Positions 27,103-37,255 are shown, counted from the first letter of the stretch. The stretch is 64,000 bases of DNA from Polyangia bacterium (GCA_030429545.1 JAUIFF010000003.1:372001-436000), one strand, 5' to 3'. Numbers and translations: made by a program. Notes: a model not told the origin generated them from the sequence alone.

Positions 27103-30100
27103 GTGAACGACCTGCCCATGCAAACACCCGCGCGTGGTTCGGGGTTTGACCTCGAGGCCGACCGGCTGCGGGCGCTGATGAAGGCCAGCGTGTTCAAGCA
27201 GAAGTTTCAACCGGTCACCGTCGACCGGTTTGAAATCGTGCGGCTTTTGGGTTCGGGCGCCATGGGTATTGTCTACGAGGCGATCGACCCGCGAGACGGC
27301 GAACACGTCGCGCTCAAGACCTTGCGCAACCACAACCCGCGGGCACTTGCGCTGTTCAAAAAAGAGTTCCGAGCCCTGTCGCAACTCAGCCACCCCAACC
27401 TCGTGACCCTCTACGAGCTCGGCCGGGAGCAGCACAAGTATTTCTTTACGATGGAGCTGGTCCGCGGGATCGCCCTGCAAAAGTACCTGTGGGGCCTCGA
27501 CGTCGAGGAAAACCCGGCCGACTCGGGCATGAGTGCTTCGGCCAGTTTGACTGGCCTAACCGCCTCGCCGGTGACCGACTTTGTCCGCCTGCGTGATGTG
27601 TTTGGCCAGCTCGCCGCCGGGCTGTTGGCACTGCACCACGCGGGCCGGTTACACCGCGACATCAAACCCACCAACGTGCTTGTCACCTCCCGCGGGCGGG
27701 TGGTGTTGATGGACTTTGGGTTTGTCAGCGAGCAGGGCTTTGGTGCGCTCGAGTCGACCCACAGCAACGTGGTCGTTGGGACACCTGCGTTCATGGCCCC
27801 CGAGCAGGCCCGGGCCGCACCACCCTCACCCGCGAGCGACTGGTACAGCTTTGGCGCCACGCTTTATATGGTGTTGACCGGGTCGCCGCCGTTTTCGGGT
27901 ATGCCGCTGCCAGAGATGCTCCACGCCAAGCAGTCGAGCGTTCCGGCCAGCCCCCGCAAACTCGTGCGCGGTGTCCCGGCCGACCTCGACGACCTGTGTT
28001 CGAGCCTGCTCGACCCGGAGCCGAGCAAACGCCCAGCCGAGCAACAAATCATCGATGTCCTGCTGGGCAAAGGAGCTTCGGTCCGGCCGGCTGCCGTCCG
28101 CGGGGCACTGGCCCATCCGGTCCAAACCAAGGGCAGCGATGTCCTCGGCCGCACCGCAGAACTCGAGCAACTCGGGCAACAACTCGCGCAAACCCAAGAT
28201 GGGCCCCGGGCGGTGTTGATAAGTGGCCGCGCCGGCGTGGGCAAGACTGCGATCCTACGAAAATTTACCAACGACCTGCGGGATAGCGGCCAGGCCCTCG
28301 TCCTCAAAACCCGTTGCTACGAACGCGACTCACTCGAGTTCAAAGCCATCGATGGGCTGGTCGACGCCCTGATCCGATCGTTGCGGCAAATCGATGTTGA
28401 GACCGTCAAGCGGTGTCTGCCCAAGGACAGCGAGGCGCTCGTCGGCATGTTCCCGGCACTGCTGCAGGTCCGCGCGTTCACACCAGCAGCCGAGACAGAC
28501 CGCGGTGCCCTGCGCAACCGGGCGATGGTGGCGTTGCGCGAGTTTATCGACAGCATCTCGGGCGCCAAGCCGATCGTGTTGTGGGTCGACGACCTGCACT
28601 GGAGTGACAGTGCAAGCATCGGCGGCCTGATGGGTTTGATGCAAGGAGATGGCGCGAGGCTCCTGCTCGCCAGCTACCGGGCCGACAGCGTACACCTCCC
28701 GCTCACCCATTTTTTGCGCAAGCTCGACAACAGCCGGCTCCCGGTTGTCCGCCTAGAGCTCGGGGCGATGACGGCCGACGACGCACTCGCCCTCAGCCAA
28801 AAATTGCTCGCCCGCCACGCCCCCGACGCGGCCGCCGACCTGGCCCAAACCATCGCCTCGGAGTCGCTCGGCAACCCGTTGTATATCCATGAAATGGTCC
28901 GATTTTTCTCGCGGCCGACCGCCCCCGGGGCCGATGCCCCGGAGCTGACACTCGCGGGATTGTTGCATATACGTGTTGCCCAACTACCCCTCGATACCCG
29001 CTACCTGATCGAGCTTGTGGCCGTGGCCGGGCGTCCGATTGCCCTCGGCCGGTTGTTGGCCGCAGCCGGGCTCGACGGCGATGTCCGCCCGGCCCTGCAA
29101 CACCTCGTCAACGCCGAACTGTTGCATATCAAACAGGTTGAGGATGACCACCTGCTTTCGTGTAGCGACGAGCGGGCCTCGACCGCCGTGCTCGCGCAAC
29201 TCGACGGCCATACCCTGCGCGGCTATCACGAGCGCTTGGCCCACTGCTTTGAGCAGGCCGGTGATATCGACCCCGAACAGTTGGCGTTTCACTACCGGGC
29301 CGCCCGCCACTTTGAGCGCGCCTATCACTACACAGTCGAAGCTGCCGATCGGGCGATGCAGGCCGGACGGTTTGACGACGCTGCCCGTCACTACGCGACC
29401 GCGGTCGAACTCAACACCCTCGATCCCGAGGTCTCCCACGACCTCCGGCTCAAACAGGCCAAGGCCCTACGAGCTGCTCGACGCGACTACGAGGCCGCCG
29501 GGGTACTGCTCGAGGCCGCCGACGATGTCGACTCGGGGCGGGCCGATCCGAGCCAGCGGGTCGAGGCAGGGATCGCCCTGCTGCTCACCGGGGACGTCGA
29601 TCGCGGGCAGGAAGTGTTACTCGCGGTCGCCAACCAACTCGACATCGTCCCGACCACACCCGGTGGCCGCCTCGGGCAGTGGGTACGCAAGGGTCGACTG
29701 CGCCTTCGCGGCCTGCGGTTTACCGCACGGACCCAGGGGTTTGCCCCGTTTGCATGTACACGTGTTGACCTGTTTTGGAGCGCGAGCCTGGCCCGCCTGT
29801 TGCTCGCGCCCGATACCGCCAACGATGCCCAGCTACGCCACCTCAAGGCCGCCCTAGACCTCGGCGAGCCGGCCCGGGTCGCCCGTGCGATCGCCTGCGA
29901 GGCCTGGCGGGTTGCGCTGGCCGGCACGCGCCACGTGTTGCGCGTGGACGAACTTATTGCATCTGCATTTAATGTCCTGCACCAGGTCGACGATGCCGAG
30001 GTCCGGGGGCATGTTGCGCTCGCCCAAACCCGGGCCCAGATGGCCCGGGGTGCCTGGCCGCAGGCCGTCCAGGTGGCGACTTCGGCCCACACCCGGCTGT

Positions 30101-30885
30101 CGCGCGAGGACCCGACCTGTGGCCGCCTGCTGTGGGAACTCGAGTGGCTCACCTCGCTGGCGACCCAGCTCATGGGCCGGGCCCAACCGGCCCCTGCCCC
30201 GTGGCTTATGCACATGCAACTTCACGAGCGCCGCCGCGACTTCCGGGCCAGCACCTCCTGTGGCCTGCTCGCCACCTGGCAGTCACTGTGCGAGGGCAAC
30301 CTCGAAGTCGCCCGCGAAACCCTCACCCGGGCCAAGGCGATATGCCCCCCCTCGCAGGAATTGCAACTTCGGCTCGCCGTCATCGAAACCCAACTGCGGT
30401 TGTTTGCCGGCGAACGAACCCGTGCCCGCGAGATCATCGAGGGCTGTGAACGGGCGTTTCGCAGGCTCCTAGCCGGCGACCAACAACTCCGCTGCCTCGC
30501 CGCTGCAGTTCGCGTGACCTCGGCGATCCACGACATCCTTGCCGGCGCGCCGGAAATGAGCCGAAGCCGGTGTATGCGCATGTTGTCCCATCTCTCGGCC
30601 GAGGATTTTCCCGGTGCCGAGGCCACGGTGACCATGCTCCACGGCTGCCTCGCCTACGTCTCGGACGACCCGGAAACCGCGCGATCGAACTTTGAGCAGG
30701 CCCAAAAACAGTTCTCCGATGTGTCGATGGCACTACACGCGGCGGTCGTGGGCCTGCGGGCCGCGCAGGTCGGGGGCGATCGCCCCGGCGTCGACAGCCT
30801 TCGGTTTGAGTTGGCCGAATTGGGTGTCTTTCGCCAGGCGATCGATGGCCTGGCCCAGATGCTGTGCCCCCTCCCCACCGTATGA
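27103..30885 (+). CDS. Ser/Thr kinase fused to an AAA+ ATPase and helical repeats
   Basis: This protein of about 1260 residues has an N-terminal Hanks-type kinase (about 40-325; glycine loop GSGAMG, VALKTL lysine, catalytic loop HRDIKPTN with Asp186, DFGFV, APEQ). An AAA/STAND-type ATPase with Walker A GRAGVGKT and Walker B VLWVDDLHW follows (about 345-700), then a long alpha-helical TPR-like repeat region to the C terminus. This kinase-ATPase-TPR arrangement is common in myxobacteria and planctomycetes and is thought to sense and relay signals, with the ATPase acting as a switch. The open frame extends upstream to 26908 over the terminator, but the start is GTG 27103 or ATG 27118. The ECF sigma gene follows 53 bases later. 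Confidence 0.9.
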   Translation: MNDLPMQTPARGSGFDLEADRLRALMKASVFKQKFQPVTVDRFEIVRLLGSGAMGIVYEAIDPRDGEHVALKTLRNHNPRALALFKKEFRALSQLSHPNLVTLYELGREQHKYFFTMELVRGIALQKYLWGLDVEENPADSGMSASASLTGLTASPVTDFVRLRDVFGQLAAGLLALHHAGRLHRDIKPTNVLVTSRGRVVLMDFGFVSEQGFGALESTHSNVVVGTPAFMAPEQARAAPPSPASDWYSFGATLYMVLTGSPPFSGMPLPEMLHAKQSSVPASPRKLVRGVPADLDDLCSSLLDPEPSKRPAEQQIIDVLLGKGASVRPAAVRGALAHPVQTKGSDVLGRTAELEQLGQQLAQTQDGPRAVLISGRAGVGKTAILRKFTNDLRDSGQALVLKTRCYERDSLEFKAIDGLVDALIRSLRQIDVETVKRCLPKDSEALVGMFPALLQVRAFTPAAETDRGALRNRAMVALREFIDSISGAKPIVLWVDDLHWSDSASIGGLMGLMQGDGARLLLASYRADSVHLPLTHFLRKLDNSRLPVVRLELGAMTADDALALSQKLLARHAPDAAADLAQTIASESLGNPLYIHEMVRFFSRPTAPGADAPELTLAGLLHIRVAQLPLDTRYLIELVAVAGRPIALGRLLAAAGLDGDVRPALQHLVNAELLHIKQVEDDHLLSCSDERASTAVLAQLDGHTLRGYHERLAHCFEQAGDIDPEQLAFHYRAARHFERAYHYTVEAADRAMQAGRFDDAARHYATAVELNTLDPEVSHDLRLKQAKALRAARRDYEAAGVLLEAADDVDSGRADPSQRVEAGIALLLTGDVDRGQEVLLAVANQLDIVPTTPGGRLGQWVRKGRLRLRGLRFTARTQGFAPFACTRVDLFWSASLARLLLAPDTANDAQLRHLKAALDLGEPARVARAIACEAWRVALAGTRHVLRVDELIASAFNVLHQVDDAEVRGHVALAQTRAQMARGAWPQAVQVATSAHTRLSREDPTCGRLLWELEWLTSLATQLMGRAQPAPAPWLMHMQLHERRRDFRASTSCGLLATWQSLCEGNLEVARETLTRAKAICPPSQELQLRLAVIETQLRLFAGERTRAREIIEGCERAFRRLLAGDQQLRCLAAAVRVTSAIHDILAGAPEMSRSRCMRMLSHLSAEDFPGAEATVTMLHGCLAYVSDDPETARSNFEQAQKQFSDVSMALHAAVVGLRAAQVGGDRPGVDSLRFELAELGVFRQAIDGLAQMLCPLPTV

Positions 30886-30938
30886 CGGGGTGACCATTCG
30901 CGTGACGGGACCGGCAAACCAGGGTAGCCTCCCGGGCA

Positions 30939-31589
30939 ATGGCGGACGATTTTGAGCTCCTCGACGCATGGCGAGCCGGCGACATGGATGCTGGCAGCCA
31001 ACTCTTCGACCGTCACTTCGACAGCATCCATCGATTTTTGCGCAACAAGGTGGGCGACGACACCGACGAGGTGATGCAACGTACCCTGCTCGCCTGTGTC
31101 GAGTCGCGCGACCGCTTTCGCCGGGCGTCGAGTTTTCGCACCTTTTTGTTTGGCGTCGCCCGGCTCGAGTTGCTGACCTTTTACCGGCGCAAACGCAAGC
31201 TCGCCCGCAACGTCGCCCTCGAAAACCACTCGTTGTACGACCTCGACCCCTCGCCCAGCACCGTTGTCGCCCAGCACATGGAACAACGGCTGCTCCACGA
31301 GGCCCTGCGGCGGTTGCCGATCGACCTGCAAATCGCGTTGGAGCTCCACTACTGGGAGAGCATGTCCGCCACCGAAATCGCCACGGTGTTGGAGATTCCG
31401 CCGGGCACCGTCAAAAGCCGGTTGCGGCGCGCCAAGGAGCTGTTGCGCGAGTCGATGCGGGTGCTGGCACTGACCAAAGAACAGCTCGAGAGCACCCTTG
31501 GCGACCTCGAGGGCTGGGCCAAGTCGCTCGGCCAGGCCTTGCGCGACGGGGCCGGCGGGGCGCGTAAGCCCAAGTCGAAGTCGAAATAA
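30939..31589 (+). CDS. ECF-type RNA polymerase sigma factor
   Basis: This 216-residue sigma factor has region 2 (about 8-75; DDTDEVMQRTLLAC, SFRTFLFGVARLELL) and region 4 (about 110-165; ALRRLPIDLQIALEL, PPGTVKSRLRRAKE). A basic tail of about 25 residues follows. No anti-sigma gene is adjacent. The gene instead follows a kinase-ATPase gene, which recalls ECF factors controlled by a Ser/Thr kinase (the EcfP/PknT type of Vibrio). Here the link is only gene order and inference. The acidic cluster in region 2.2 is present, unlike classical EcfP, where phosphorylation replaces it. Confidence 0.9.
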   Translation: MADDFELLDAWRAGDMDAGSQLFDRHFDSIHRFLRNKVGDDTDEVMQRTLLACVESRDRFRRASSFRTFLFGVARLELLTFYRRKRKLARNVALENHSLYDLDPSPSTVVAQHMEQRLLHEALRRLPIDLQIALELHYWESMSATEIATVLEIPPGTVKSRLRRAKELLRESMRVLALTKEQLESTLGDLEGWAKSLGQALRDGAGGARKPKSKSK

Positions 31590-31651
31590 CCGGGGGCTTG
31601 AACACTGTTTTAGATCGGGGTCGCGCACAGGCGCGAGGCGACCTATTTATC

Positions 31652-31679
31652 TGTCTATTTGAACATGCTCAAATAGACA
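31652..31679 (+). promoter_or_regulatory. Perfect 11-bp inverted repeat before the methyltransferase start
   Basis: TGTCTATTTGA and TCAAATAGACA are perfect mirror arms separated by ACATGC. The right arm ends 1 base before the GTG start at 31681. The low G+C of the repeat stands out from the surroundings. It may be a regulator's operator or an RNA hairpin covering the ribosome site. Confidence 0.65.
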
Positions 31680-31680
31680 T

Positions 31681-32424
31681 GTGGACAATATCCTCCTCTA
31701 TCAACAGCTCGCCCATTGGTATCACCTACTGATTCCGCCGCAGGCTGCCCAAAACGAAGGACTTGCCTACAACAAACTGCTCTGTGACGCCGTCGCCGGA
31801 CGCCCGCGACCGTGGTCGCTGCTCGAACTCGGGTGCGGCGGCGGCCTGGTGGCGATGTTTCTCAAGCAATCGTTTGTGGTCACGCTCACCGATATTTCGC
31901 CGACGATGCTCGATGTCTCGCGGCAACTCAACCCCGACATCGAACACCTTCCCGGCGATATGCGAACCCTTCGACTCGGGCGTGTGTTTGATGTTGTCTA
32001 TGCACAGGACGCGTTGTGTTATCTCAGCTCAGCCGAGGAAGTACGCCAAACGGTCGCCACGGTCGCCGCCCATACCCACCGCCAAAGCGTCGTGCTGTTG
32101 TGTCCCGACGCCATGGCTGAATCGTTTGCTGAGTATCGTACCTGCACGGGTGCGGTCGGCCCCGATGCCCGGCGCGGTCGCCTCGATGAATGGAACCATC
32201 GCCTGCCCGGCTATCGCTCAGGCCCCGACTACGTCTGTGATTTCGTCTACGAACTGACACAGGCCGATGGCACCGTGTCCACCTTTCAAGAGCGCCACCA
32301 CCTCAAGGCCTACTCCCGCGAGCTGTGGATCGGGCTGCTGCGCGAGGCCGGATTTCACACCGAACTCATCGAGTTTGACCGCCGTTGCTACCCGCGCCAG
32401 GGACTCATCGCCCGGCGCCATTGA
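31681..32424 (+). CDS. SAM-dependent methyltransferase
   Basis: This 247-residue class I methyltransferase shows motif I ELGCGGG (about 48-55), the acidic position at the end of strand 2 (TDIS), and YAQDALCYL as motif IV. The remaining domain is of the general Methyltransf_25/11 type. Substrate unknown. The GTG at 31681 lies just after the inverted repeat and there is no Shine-Dalgarno in front of it, so the start is supported mainly by the domain. An alternative ATG is out of frame. Later, RHHLKAYS and RCYPRQG are conserved-looking but unassigned. Confidence 0.82.
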   Translation: MDNILLYQQLAHWYHLLIPPQAAQNEGLAYNKLLCDAVAGRPRPWSLLELGCGGGLVAMFLKQSFVVTLTDISPTMLDVSRQLNPDIEHLPGDMRTLRLGRVFDVVYAQDALCYLSSAEEVRQTVATVAAHTHRQSVVLLCPDAMAESFAEYRTCTGAVGPDARRGRLDEWNHRLPGYRSGPDYVCDFVYELTQADGTVSTFQERHHLKAYSRELWIGLLREAGFHTELIEFDRRCYPRQGLIARRH

Positions 32425-32462
32425 TCACACCGTGTGGCTAGCAAAGGTGGCATGATCGGAGG

Positions 32463-33791
32463 GTGACCCTTCGGCAAGCATCCCCCTGGTTTGTGTGGTT
32501 CGGCCTGCTGACAGGTTGCGGTGGCGAGCCCAACCAGACGGCAGGCAGTGACGGCACGTCGACCGCCGGGAGCGCAACGACTTTCGAGCCGGCCACAGCC
32601 ACCGACCCCACGGGTGAAACCGACGGGCCAACCACCAGTGGGCCCGAGACCGCAACGGGAGACCCGACCAGCGGGATGCCAACATCTTCGACCGGCGAGC
32701 CGACAACCTCGGCGACGGGCCCCACAACTGATTCGACAACTAATTCGACGACGGACACGACTGGCCCGACGACTGGCGACTGTGAGGACCCGTGCCCGGT
32801 CGCTGGCGGTATCCCGTGGCAATGCCAACAACGGTTTTTGTATGGCATCAACTACGCGTGGCGAAACTTCGGAGCCGACTTTGGCGGCATCGAGGCGTGG
32901 GGGCAACCCGGCGTGTCGACAGCGCCCACGCCGGTTTTAGATGACCTAAAAGACATGCGTGCGCATGGGGTCCGTGTGGTTCGCTGGTGGATCTGGCCCG
33001 ACTTTCGCGGCGATGCGATCGAGGTCGACAACGGAGGCTATGTCGTCGGGCTCGGCGGGACCGCCCTCGCCGATATGCAAGCTGCGCTCGAGCTCGCCGA
33101 GCAGGCCGATGTCTACCTGATGCCGTGCCTGTTCTCGTTCGATGCGTTTCGCCCGGGCCAGGACATGGGCGGGATCTGGGTGCCGGGCATGACGGGCATG
33201 GTGACCGACGCCGACAAGCAACAGACGCTGCTCGATGTCGCCGTGCGTCCCCTGATTGAGGCCGCGGCCCAAAGTCCCTACAGCCATCGGGTGCTGGCCT
33301 GGGATGTCATCAACGAACCCGAGTGGGCACTTTGGGGGCAAAACCCCTACGGCGACCCGCCCTACGATCCGATTGGCGACTTGCAACCGGTGAGCCACGA
33401 GCAGATGGAAGCATTTTTGGCGGCCACGATCGCGGTGATCCGCGAGCACTCGACAGCCCCGGTCACCGTGGGCGCTGCGGCCTTCAAGTGGGCCCGGGCC
33501 TGGCATCAACTCGACCTCGACTTCGACCAGTTCCACATGTACGACTGGGTCGATGAGTTTTGGCCCTACGACCAACCACCGGGGTCCTACGGCCTCGACG
33601 ACCGGCCGGTGGTGATGGGCGAGTTTTACCTCACCGGGGTCGGTGGCGACGACTACGCAACAGTTGTCGATTCGTGGTTACAAACTGGCTACGCGGGGGC
33701 ACTTGGTTGGCAATACAACGAAGCCTCGCAGGCGCAACTCGATGCGATGGCAGCGGTTGCCGAGCAAATCGAGTGCCAGATCGACCTCTGA
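32463..33791 (+). CDS. GH5-like glycoside hydrolase lipoprotein
   Basis: This 442-residue exported enzyme has a lipobox (LLTGC) and a Thr/Ser/Pro/Asp linker (about 25-105), then a TIM-barrel of clan GH-A type. The catalytic acid/base is Glu285 in DVINEPE and the nucleophile is Glu387 in VMGEFY, as in GH5 and related families that cut beta-linked glucans, mannans or similar. RWWIWPD and GINYAWRNFG fit that clan. Specificity cannot be read from the sequence. It starts 38 bases after the methyltransferase and ends in an unstructured gap before P5C dehydrogenase. The linker is of the same style as in the RCC1 lipoprotein. Confidence 0.82.
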   Translation: MTLRQASPWFVWFGLLTGCGGEPNQTAGSDGTSTAGSATTFEPATATDPTGETDGPTTSGPETATGDPTSGMPTSSTGEPTTSATGPTTDSTTNSTTDTTGPTTGDCEDPCPVAGGIPWQCQQRFLYGINYAWRNFGADFGGIEAWGQPGVSTAPTPVLDDLKDMRAHGVRVVRWWIWPDFRGDAIEVDNGGYVVGLGGTALADMQAALELAEQADVYLMPCLFSFDAFRPGQDMGGIWVPGMTGMVTDADKQQTLLDVAVRPLIEAAAQSPYSHRVLAWDVINEPEWALWGQNPYGDPPYDPIGDLQPVSHEQMEAFLAATIAVIREHSTAPVTVGAAAFKWARAWHQLDLDFDQFHMYDWVDEFWPYDQPPGSYGLDDRPVVMGEFYLTGVGGDDYATVVDSWLQTGYAGALGWQYNEASQAQLDAMAAVAEQIECQIDL

Positions 33792-33959
33792 GCAGACACA
33801 CAAAGCGGGAGCACGCTCCCGTGACATCTTTGTATCATCAACTTATGCCGGAACGCCCGCGAGGGCGACTCCGATGCGAGATCCCGCACCCGCACGCAGG
33901 TCCATTTGCACCCACATTGCCGGCGATCCCAGGCATCCTCGGGTCACGGAGGCCCGCCG

Positions 33960-35597
33960 ATGTCATTTGGTCAGTTCAGTGTTCCCAAACCCACAAACCA
34001 ACCCGTAATCGACTATGCCCCGGGTAGCCCCGCACGTGCGTCGCTCAAGGCAGAACTCGGTCGCCAGGCCGAAACCACCGTCGAGATCATGCCGCGGATC
34101 GGCGGCCGTAGTATCGCCACCAACGCGACCGCCCAGATCACCATGCCCCACGACCACGGGCATGTGCTCGGCACCTACCACAAGGCCGGTGCAGCCGAGG
34201 TCGCCCAGGCGATCGCCGCGGCCCAGGACGCGCGCAAGGACTGGGGAGCACTTCCCTGGGAGCAACGGGCCGCCGTGTTTTTGCGGGCAGCCACCCTGCT
34301 CGAAGGCCCCTTTCGCGACCGGCTCAATGCCGCGACCATGCTGGGTCAATCCAAAACAGCCCACCAGGCCGAGATCGATGCGGCCGCCGAGCTGATCGAC
34401 TTCTTTCGCTTCAATGTCGCCTACCTCTCGCAGCTGTACGCCGACCAGCCGATCTCCGGCCCGGGGATGTGGAACCGGCTGGAGTACCGCCCGCTCGACG
34501 GGTTTGTGTTTGCCGTCAGTCCGTTCAACTTCACCTCGATCGCTGGCAACCTGACCTCGGCCCCGGCCCTGTGTGGCAACACGGTGGTGTGGAAGCCGGC
34601 CTCGACCGCGATCTTGTCGGGTCAGGTGTTGATGGAGTTGTTTGAAGCCGCCGGCCTGCCGCCGGGCGTCATCAACTTTGTCCCGGGTTCCGGCGCGACG
34701 GTTGGCGACCCCGTGATGGCCCACCGCGACCTCGCCGGTGTCCACTTTACCGGCAGTACCGGGGTTTTTCGTGGCATGTGGCGCACGATCGGCGAGCGGA
34801 TCGCCCACTACCGCAGCTACCCGCGGGTGGTCGGCGAGACCGGCGGCAAGGACTTTGTGTTTGCCCACCCGAGTGCCGACGCCAACTCGCTGGCCAACAA
34901 CCTCCTGCGCGGCGCGTTTGAATACCAGGGCCAAAAGTGTTCGGCGGCCTCCCGCGCCTATATCCCCGAAAGCCTGTGGCCCGCGGTCCGCGAGCACCTC
35001 GCCGACAACATCCGGGCGATGACCGTTGGCGATGTTCGCGACTTTCGCAACTTCATGGGCGCGGTCATCGACAAGTCGAGTTTTCAAAACCTCAAGGGCG
35101 CCATCGACGAGGCCCGGGCCAACACCGGCTCGACCATCGCTGAGGTCATTGGCGGTGAGTGCGATGACAGCAAGGGCTGGTTTGTCCGCCCGACCCTGAT
35201 CGTGTCCAACACGCCCGACTCGCGGACCATGTGCGAGGAGCTGTTTGGCCCGGTTTTGACGGTCCACGTCTACAAAGACGCCGAGTTGGATCAGGCCTAC
35301 GAGGCCTGTGCGACCGGCAGCGAATACGCGTTGACAGGGGCCATCTTTGCCGAGGATCGGGTGGCGATCAACGACGCCGTCGAACGCCTGCGGTTTGCCG
35401 CCGGCAACTTCTACATCAACGACAAACCCACCGGCGCGGTCGTCGGCCAGCAGCCGTTTGGCGGCAGCCGGGCCAGCGGGACCAACGACAAGGCAGGCAG
35501 TGTCCTCAACCTGATCCGCTGGATCTCACCGCGGACGATCAAGGAGAACTTCGTCGCTTTGCGCAACACACGCTACCCATTTATGGACGCGGAGTAG
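33960..35597 (+). CDS. pruA: L-glutamate gamma-semialdehyde dehydrogenase (P5C dehydrogenase)
   Basis: This 545-residue enzyme oxidises glutamate-gamma-semialdehyde (from P5C) to glutamate with NAD+, the second step of proline breakdown. The catalytic Cys327 is in GQKCSA, the general-base Glu in GETGGKD, and the Rossmann motif FTGSTGVF is visible. The length matches stand-alone P5CDH. The start ATG 33960 has GGAGG at 33948-33952; the frame could run back to 33906 but without that site. No proline dehydrogenase gene is adjacent. Confidence 0.93.
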   Translation: MSFGQFSVPKPTNQPVIDYAPGSPARASLKAELGRQAETTVEIMPRIGGRSIATNATAQITMPHDHGHVLGTYHKAGAAEVAQAIAAAQDARKDWGALPWEQRAAVFLRAATLLEGPFRDRLNAATMLGQSKTAHQAEIDAAAELIDFFRFNVAYLSQLYADQPISGPGMWNRLEYRPLDGFVFAVSPFNFTSIAGNLTSAPALCGNTVVWKPASTAILSGQVLMELFEAAGLPPGVINFVPGSGATVGDPVMAHRDLAGVHFTGSTGVFRGMWRTIGERIAHYRSYPRVVGETGGKDFVFAHPSADANSLANNLLRGAFEYQGQKCSAASRAYIPESLWPAVREHLADNIRAMTVGDVRDFRNFMGAVIDKSSFQNLKGAIDEARANTGSTIAEVIGGECDDSKGWFVRPTLIVSNTPDSRTMCEELFGPVLTVHVYKDAELDQAYEACATGSEYALTGAIFAEDRVAINDAVERLRFAAGNFYINDKPTGAVVGQQPFGGSRASGTNDKAGSVLNLIRWISPRTIKENFVALRNTRYPFMDAE

Positions 35598-35780
35598 CGG
35601 TCCAAGCATCGGCATCTGCGGCCGATCTTACGAATGATCACGGGCGTTTGTCGACCAATTGCGCCCCGCCGATCAAGCTGTTCCGGCCACCCGGGTCACC
35701 CGGCCCCCAATTTAGTCGTTGTAGTGGGTTTTCGAGTCCGCTAGCTTTGACAACGCTCCCCTCAACCACGGAAGACCAAC

Positions 35781-36077
35781 ATGCGAAAGACCAGCGCAAC
35801 CCTCGTAGCCCTGGGGCTATGTGCCTCATTCACCCTCCCCGCGTGCGGGGCCAAGCCCACCAAAGAAGAGTGTGAAAAACACGCTGACCACTACGCCGAG
35901 CTGATGGGCAAAGGCCAGGAAGGTCCCCAAGCCGAAATCGCGAAGTCGGTCGCCGCCGAAATGCGCCCCGAACTCATCCGCGAGTGCCAGGAAGAGCGGA
36001 CCAAAAAAGAGATCGAGTGCATGATGAAAGCCGAGACCATGGAGACCCTAGAGGCCTGTCTCAGCGGCAAGAAGTAG
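35781..36077 (+). CDS. Small Cys-rich lipoprotein
   Basis: This 98-residue secreted protein has a signal peptide and lipobox (LPAC), then a charged helical mature part with Cys spaced at about 33, 66, 78 and 91. I do not recognise a family. The small size, helical charge pattern and lipid anchor suggest a structural or chaperone-like envelope role, but this is a guess. It has a clear downstream terminator and converges on dnaJ. Confidence 0.7.
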   Translation: MRKTSATLVALGLCASFTLPACGAKPTKEECEKHADHYAELMGKGQEGPQAEIAKSVAAEMRPELIRECQEERTKKEIECMMKAETMETLEACLSGKK

Positions 36078-36095
36078 GACTTTTGGTCCGCCATG

Positions 36096-36125
36096 CAAAA
36101 AGCCACCCTCGCGGTGGCTTTTTTG
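36096..36125 (+). terminator. Intrinsic terminator (both directions)
   Basis: AAAAAGCCACC pairs with GGTGGCTTTTTT around a short loop. The A-run before and T-run after allow it to end both the small lipoprotein gene (+) and dnaJ (-). Confidence 0.9.
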
Positions 36126-36148
36126 TTGCGCATGCAATGAGTTTGCAG

Positions 36149-37255
36149 CTAGCGCCCGAGCAAGCGGTCGAAGAACCCCTTCTCGCCACCGGTTTTGTCG
36201 CCCATGCTTTCGGCGAGCTCGGTCAACAACTCGACCTGTCGCTCATCGAGTTTCTTGGGCACGGTCACCCGGACATGGATGTGTTGGTCGCCGTGGCCAC
36301 GGCCGCCTAGGACCGGAATCCCCTTGCCGCGCCGGACGATCACATCGCCGGGTTGGGTGCCGGGGTCGAGCGTAATCTCGATTTCCCCGTCGAGTGCAGG
36401 AGCATCGACGGTACACCCGAGGGCAGCCTGGAACATCGAGATCGAAACTTCGCTGTGGATGTCGAACTCGTCGCGCTCAAACCGGTCGTCGGTTTGCACC
36501 CGCACCACGACATAGAGATTGCCGGGGGGGCCACCCTTTTCACCGGCCTGTCCGCGGCCCGGGATGCGCAGGGCCTGGCCGTCGTCGACACCGGCGGGGA
36601 TATTGATTTTGAGGGTCGACTCGCGTTGGACAACACCGGTCCCCGAACACGTGCCGCAGGGGTTGCGGATGATCGTGCCCTCGCCACGGCATCGCGGACA
36701 TGTTGTCTGTACAACAAAAAAGCCCTGGCGATGGACGACCTGGCCGCTCCCGCCACACTGGCTGCATGTCTCCGGTTTGGACCCCTCGGCCGCCCCGGTG
36801 CCACCACAGTCGTCGCAGGGCTCGCGCCGGGGCACAGCGATCTCGCGTTCGGCCCCAGACACCGCTTCTAAAAACGGAATCTCGACTTCGAGTTTGATGT
36901 CGCCGCCGCGGCGGGGCCCGTTGCGGCCGCCACCACCAAAGCCAAATTGGCCAAAGAGATCTCCGAACAGGTCTCCGAACCGGCTGAAGACTTCGTCGGT
37001 TCCTTGGAACCCGCTGAACCCAGCACGTGACGGACCTTCGTGACCATAACGGTCATAAAGTTGGCGCTTTTGTTCATCGCTGAGGACTTCGAAAGCCTCG
37101 GCCGCCTCTTTGAATCGCTCCTCCGCCTCGGGGTCCCCCGGGTTGCGGTCCGGGTGGAACTTCATCGCCGCCTTGCGATAGGCGCGCTTGATCTCATTGG
37201 GCTGGGCCTCCTTTGAGACCCCTAGGATTTCGTAATAATCACGTTTCGCGGTCAC
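36149..37255 (-). CDS. dnaJ: Chaperone protein DnaJ
   Basis: This 368-residue DnaJ co-chaperone has a J-domain (about 5-70) with HPD in KFHPDRN, a Gly/Phe-rich linker (about 75-115), and four zinc motifs ([32 protein letters not shown]) at about 145-205. The two C-terminal beta domains and a dimerisation tail follow. It stimulates DnaK ATPase and hands over unfolded clients. DnaK and GrpE genes are not adjacent. The gene stands alone and no CIRCE element was found upstream. Confidence 0.95.
   Translation of the reverse strand: MTAKRDYYEILGVSKEAQPNEIKRAYRKAAMKFHPDRNPGDPEAEERFKEAAEAFEVLSDEQKRQLYDRYGHEGPSRAGFSGFQGTDEVFSRFGDLFGDLFGQFGFGGGGRNGPRRGGDIKLEVEIPFLEAVSGAEREIAVPRREPCDDCGGTGAAEGSKPETCSQCGGSGQVVHRQGFFVVQTTCPRCRGEGTIIRNPCGTCSGTGVVQRESTLKINIPAGVDDGQALRIPGRGQAGEKGGPPGNLYVVVRVQTDDRFERDEFDIHSEVSISMFQAALGCTVDAPALDGEIEITLDPGTQPGDVIVRRGKGIPVLGGRGHGDQHIHVRVTVPKKLDERQVELLTELAESMGDKTGGEKGFFDRLLGR

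Noticed and set aside
33806..33821. Hairpin after the glycoside hydrolase gene as terminator
   Set aside because: The stem is short with almost no loop and no T-run follows.
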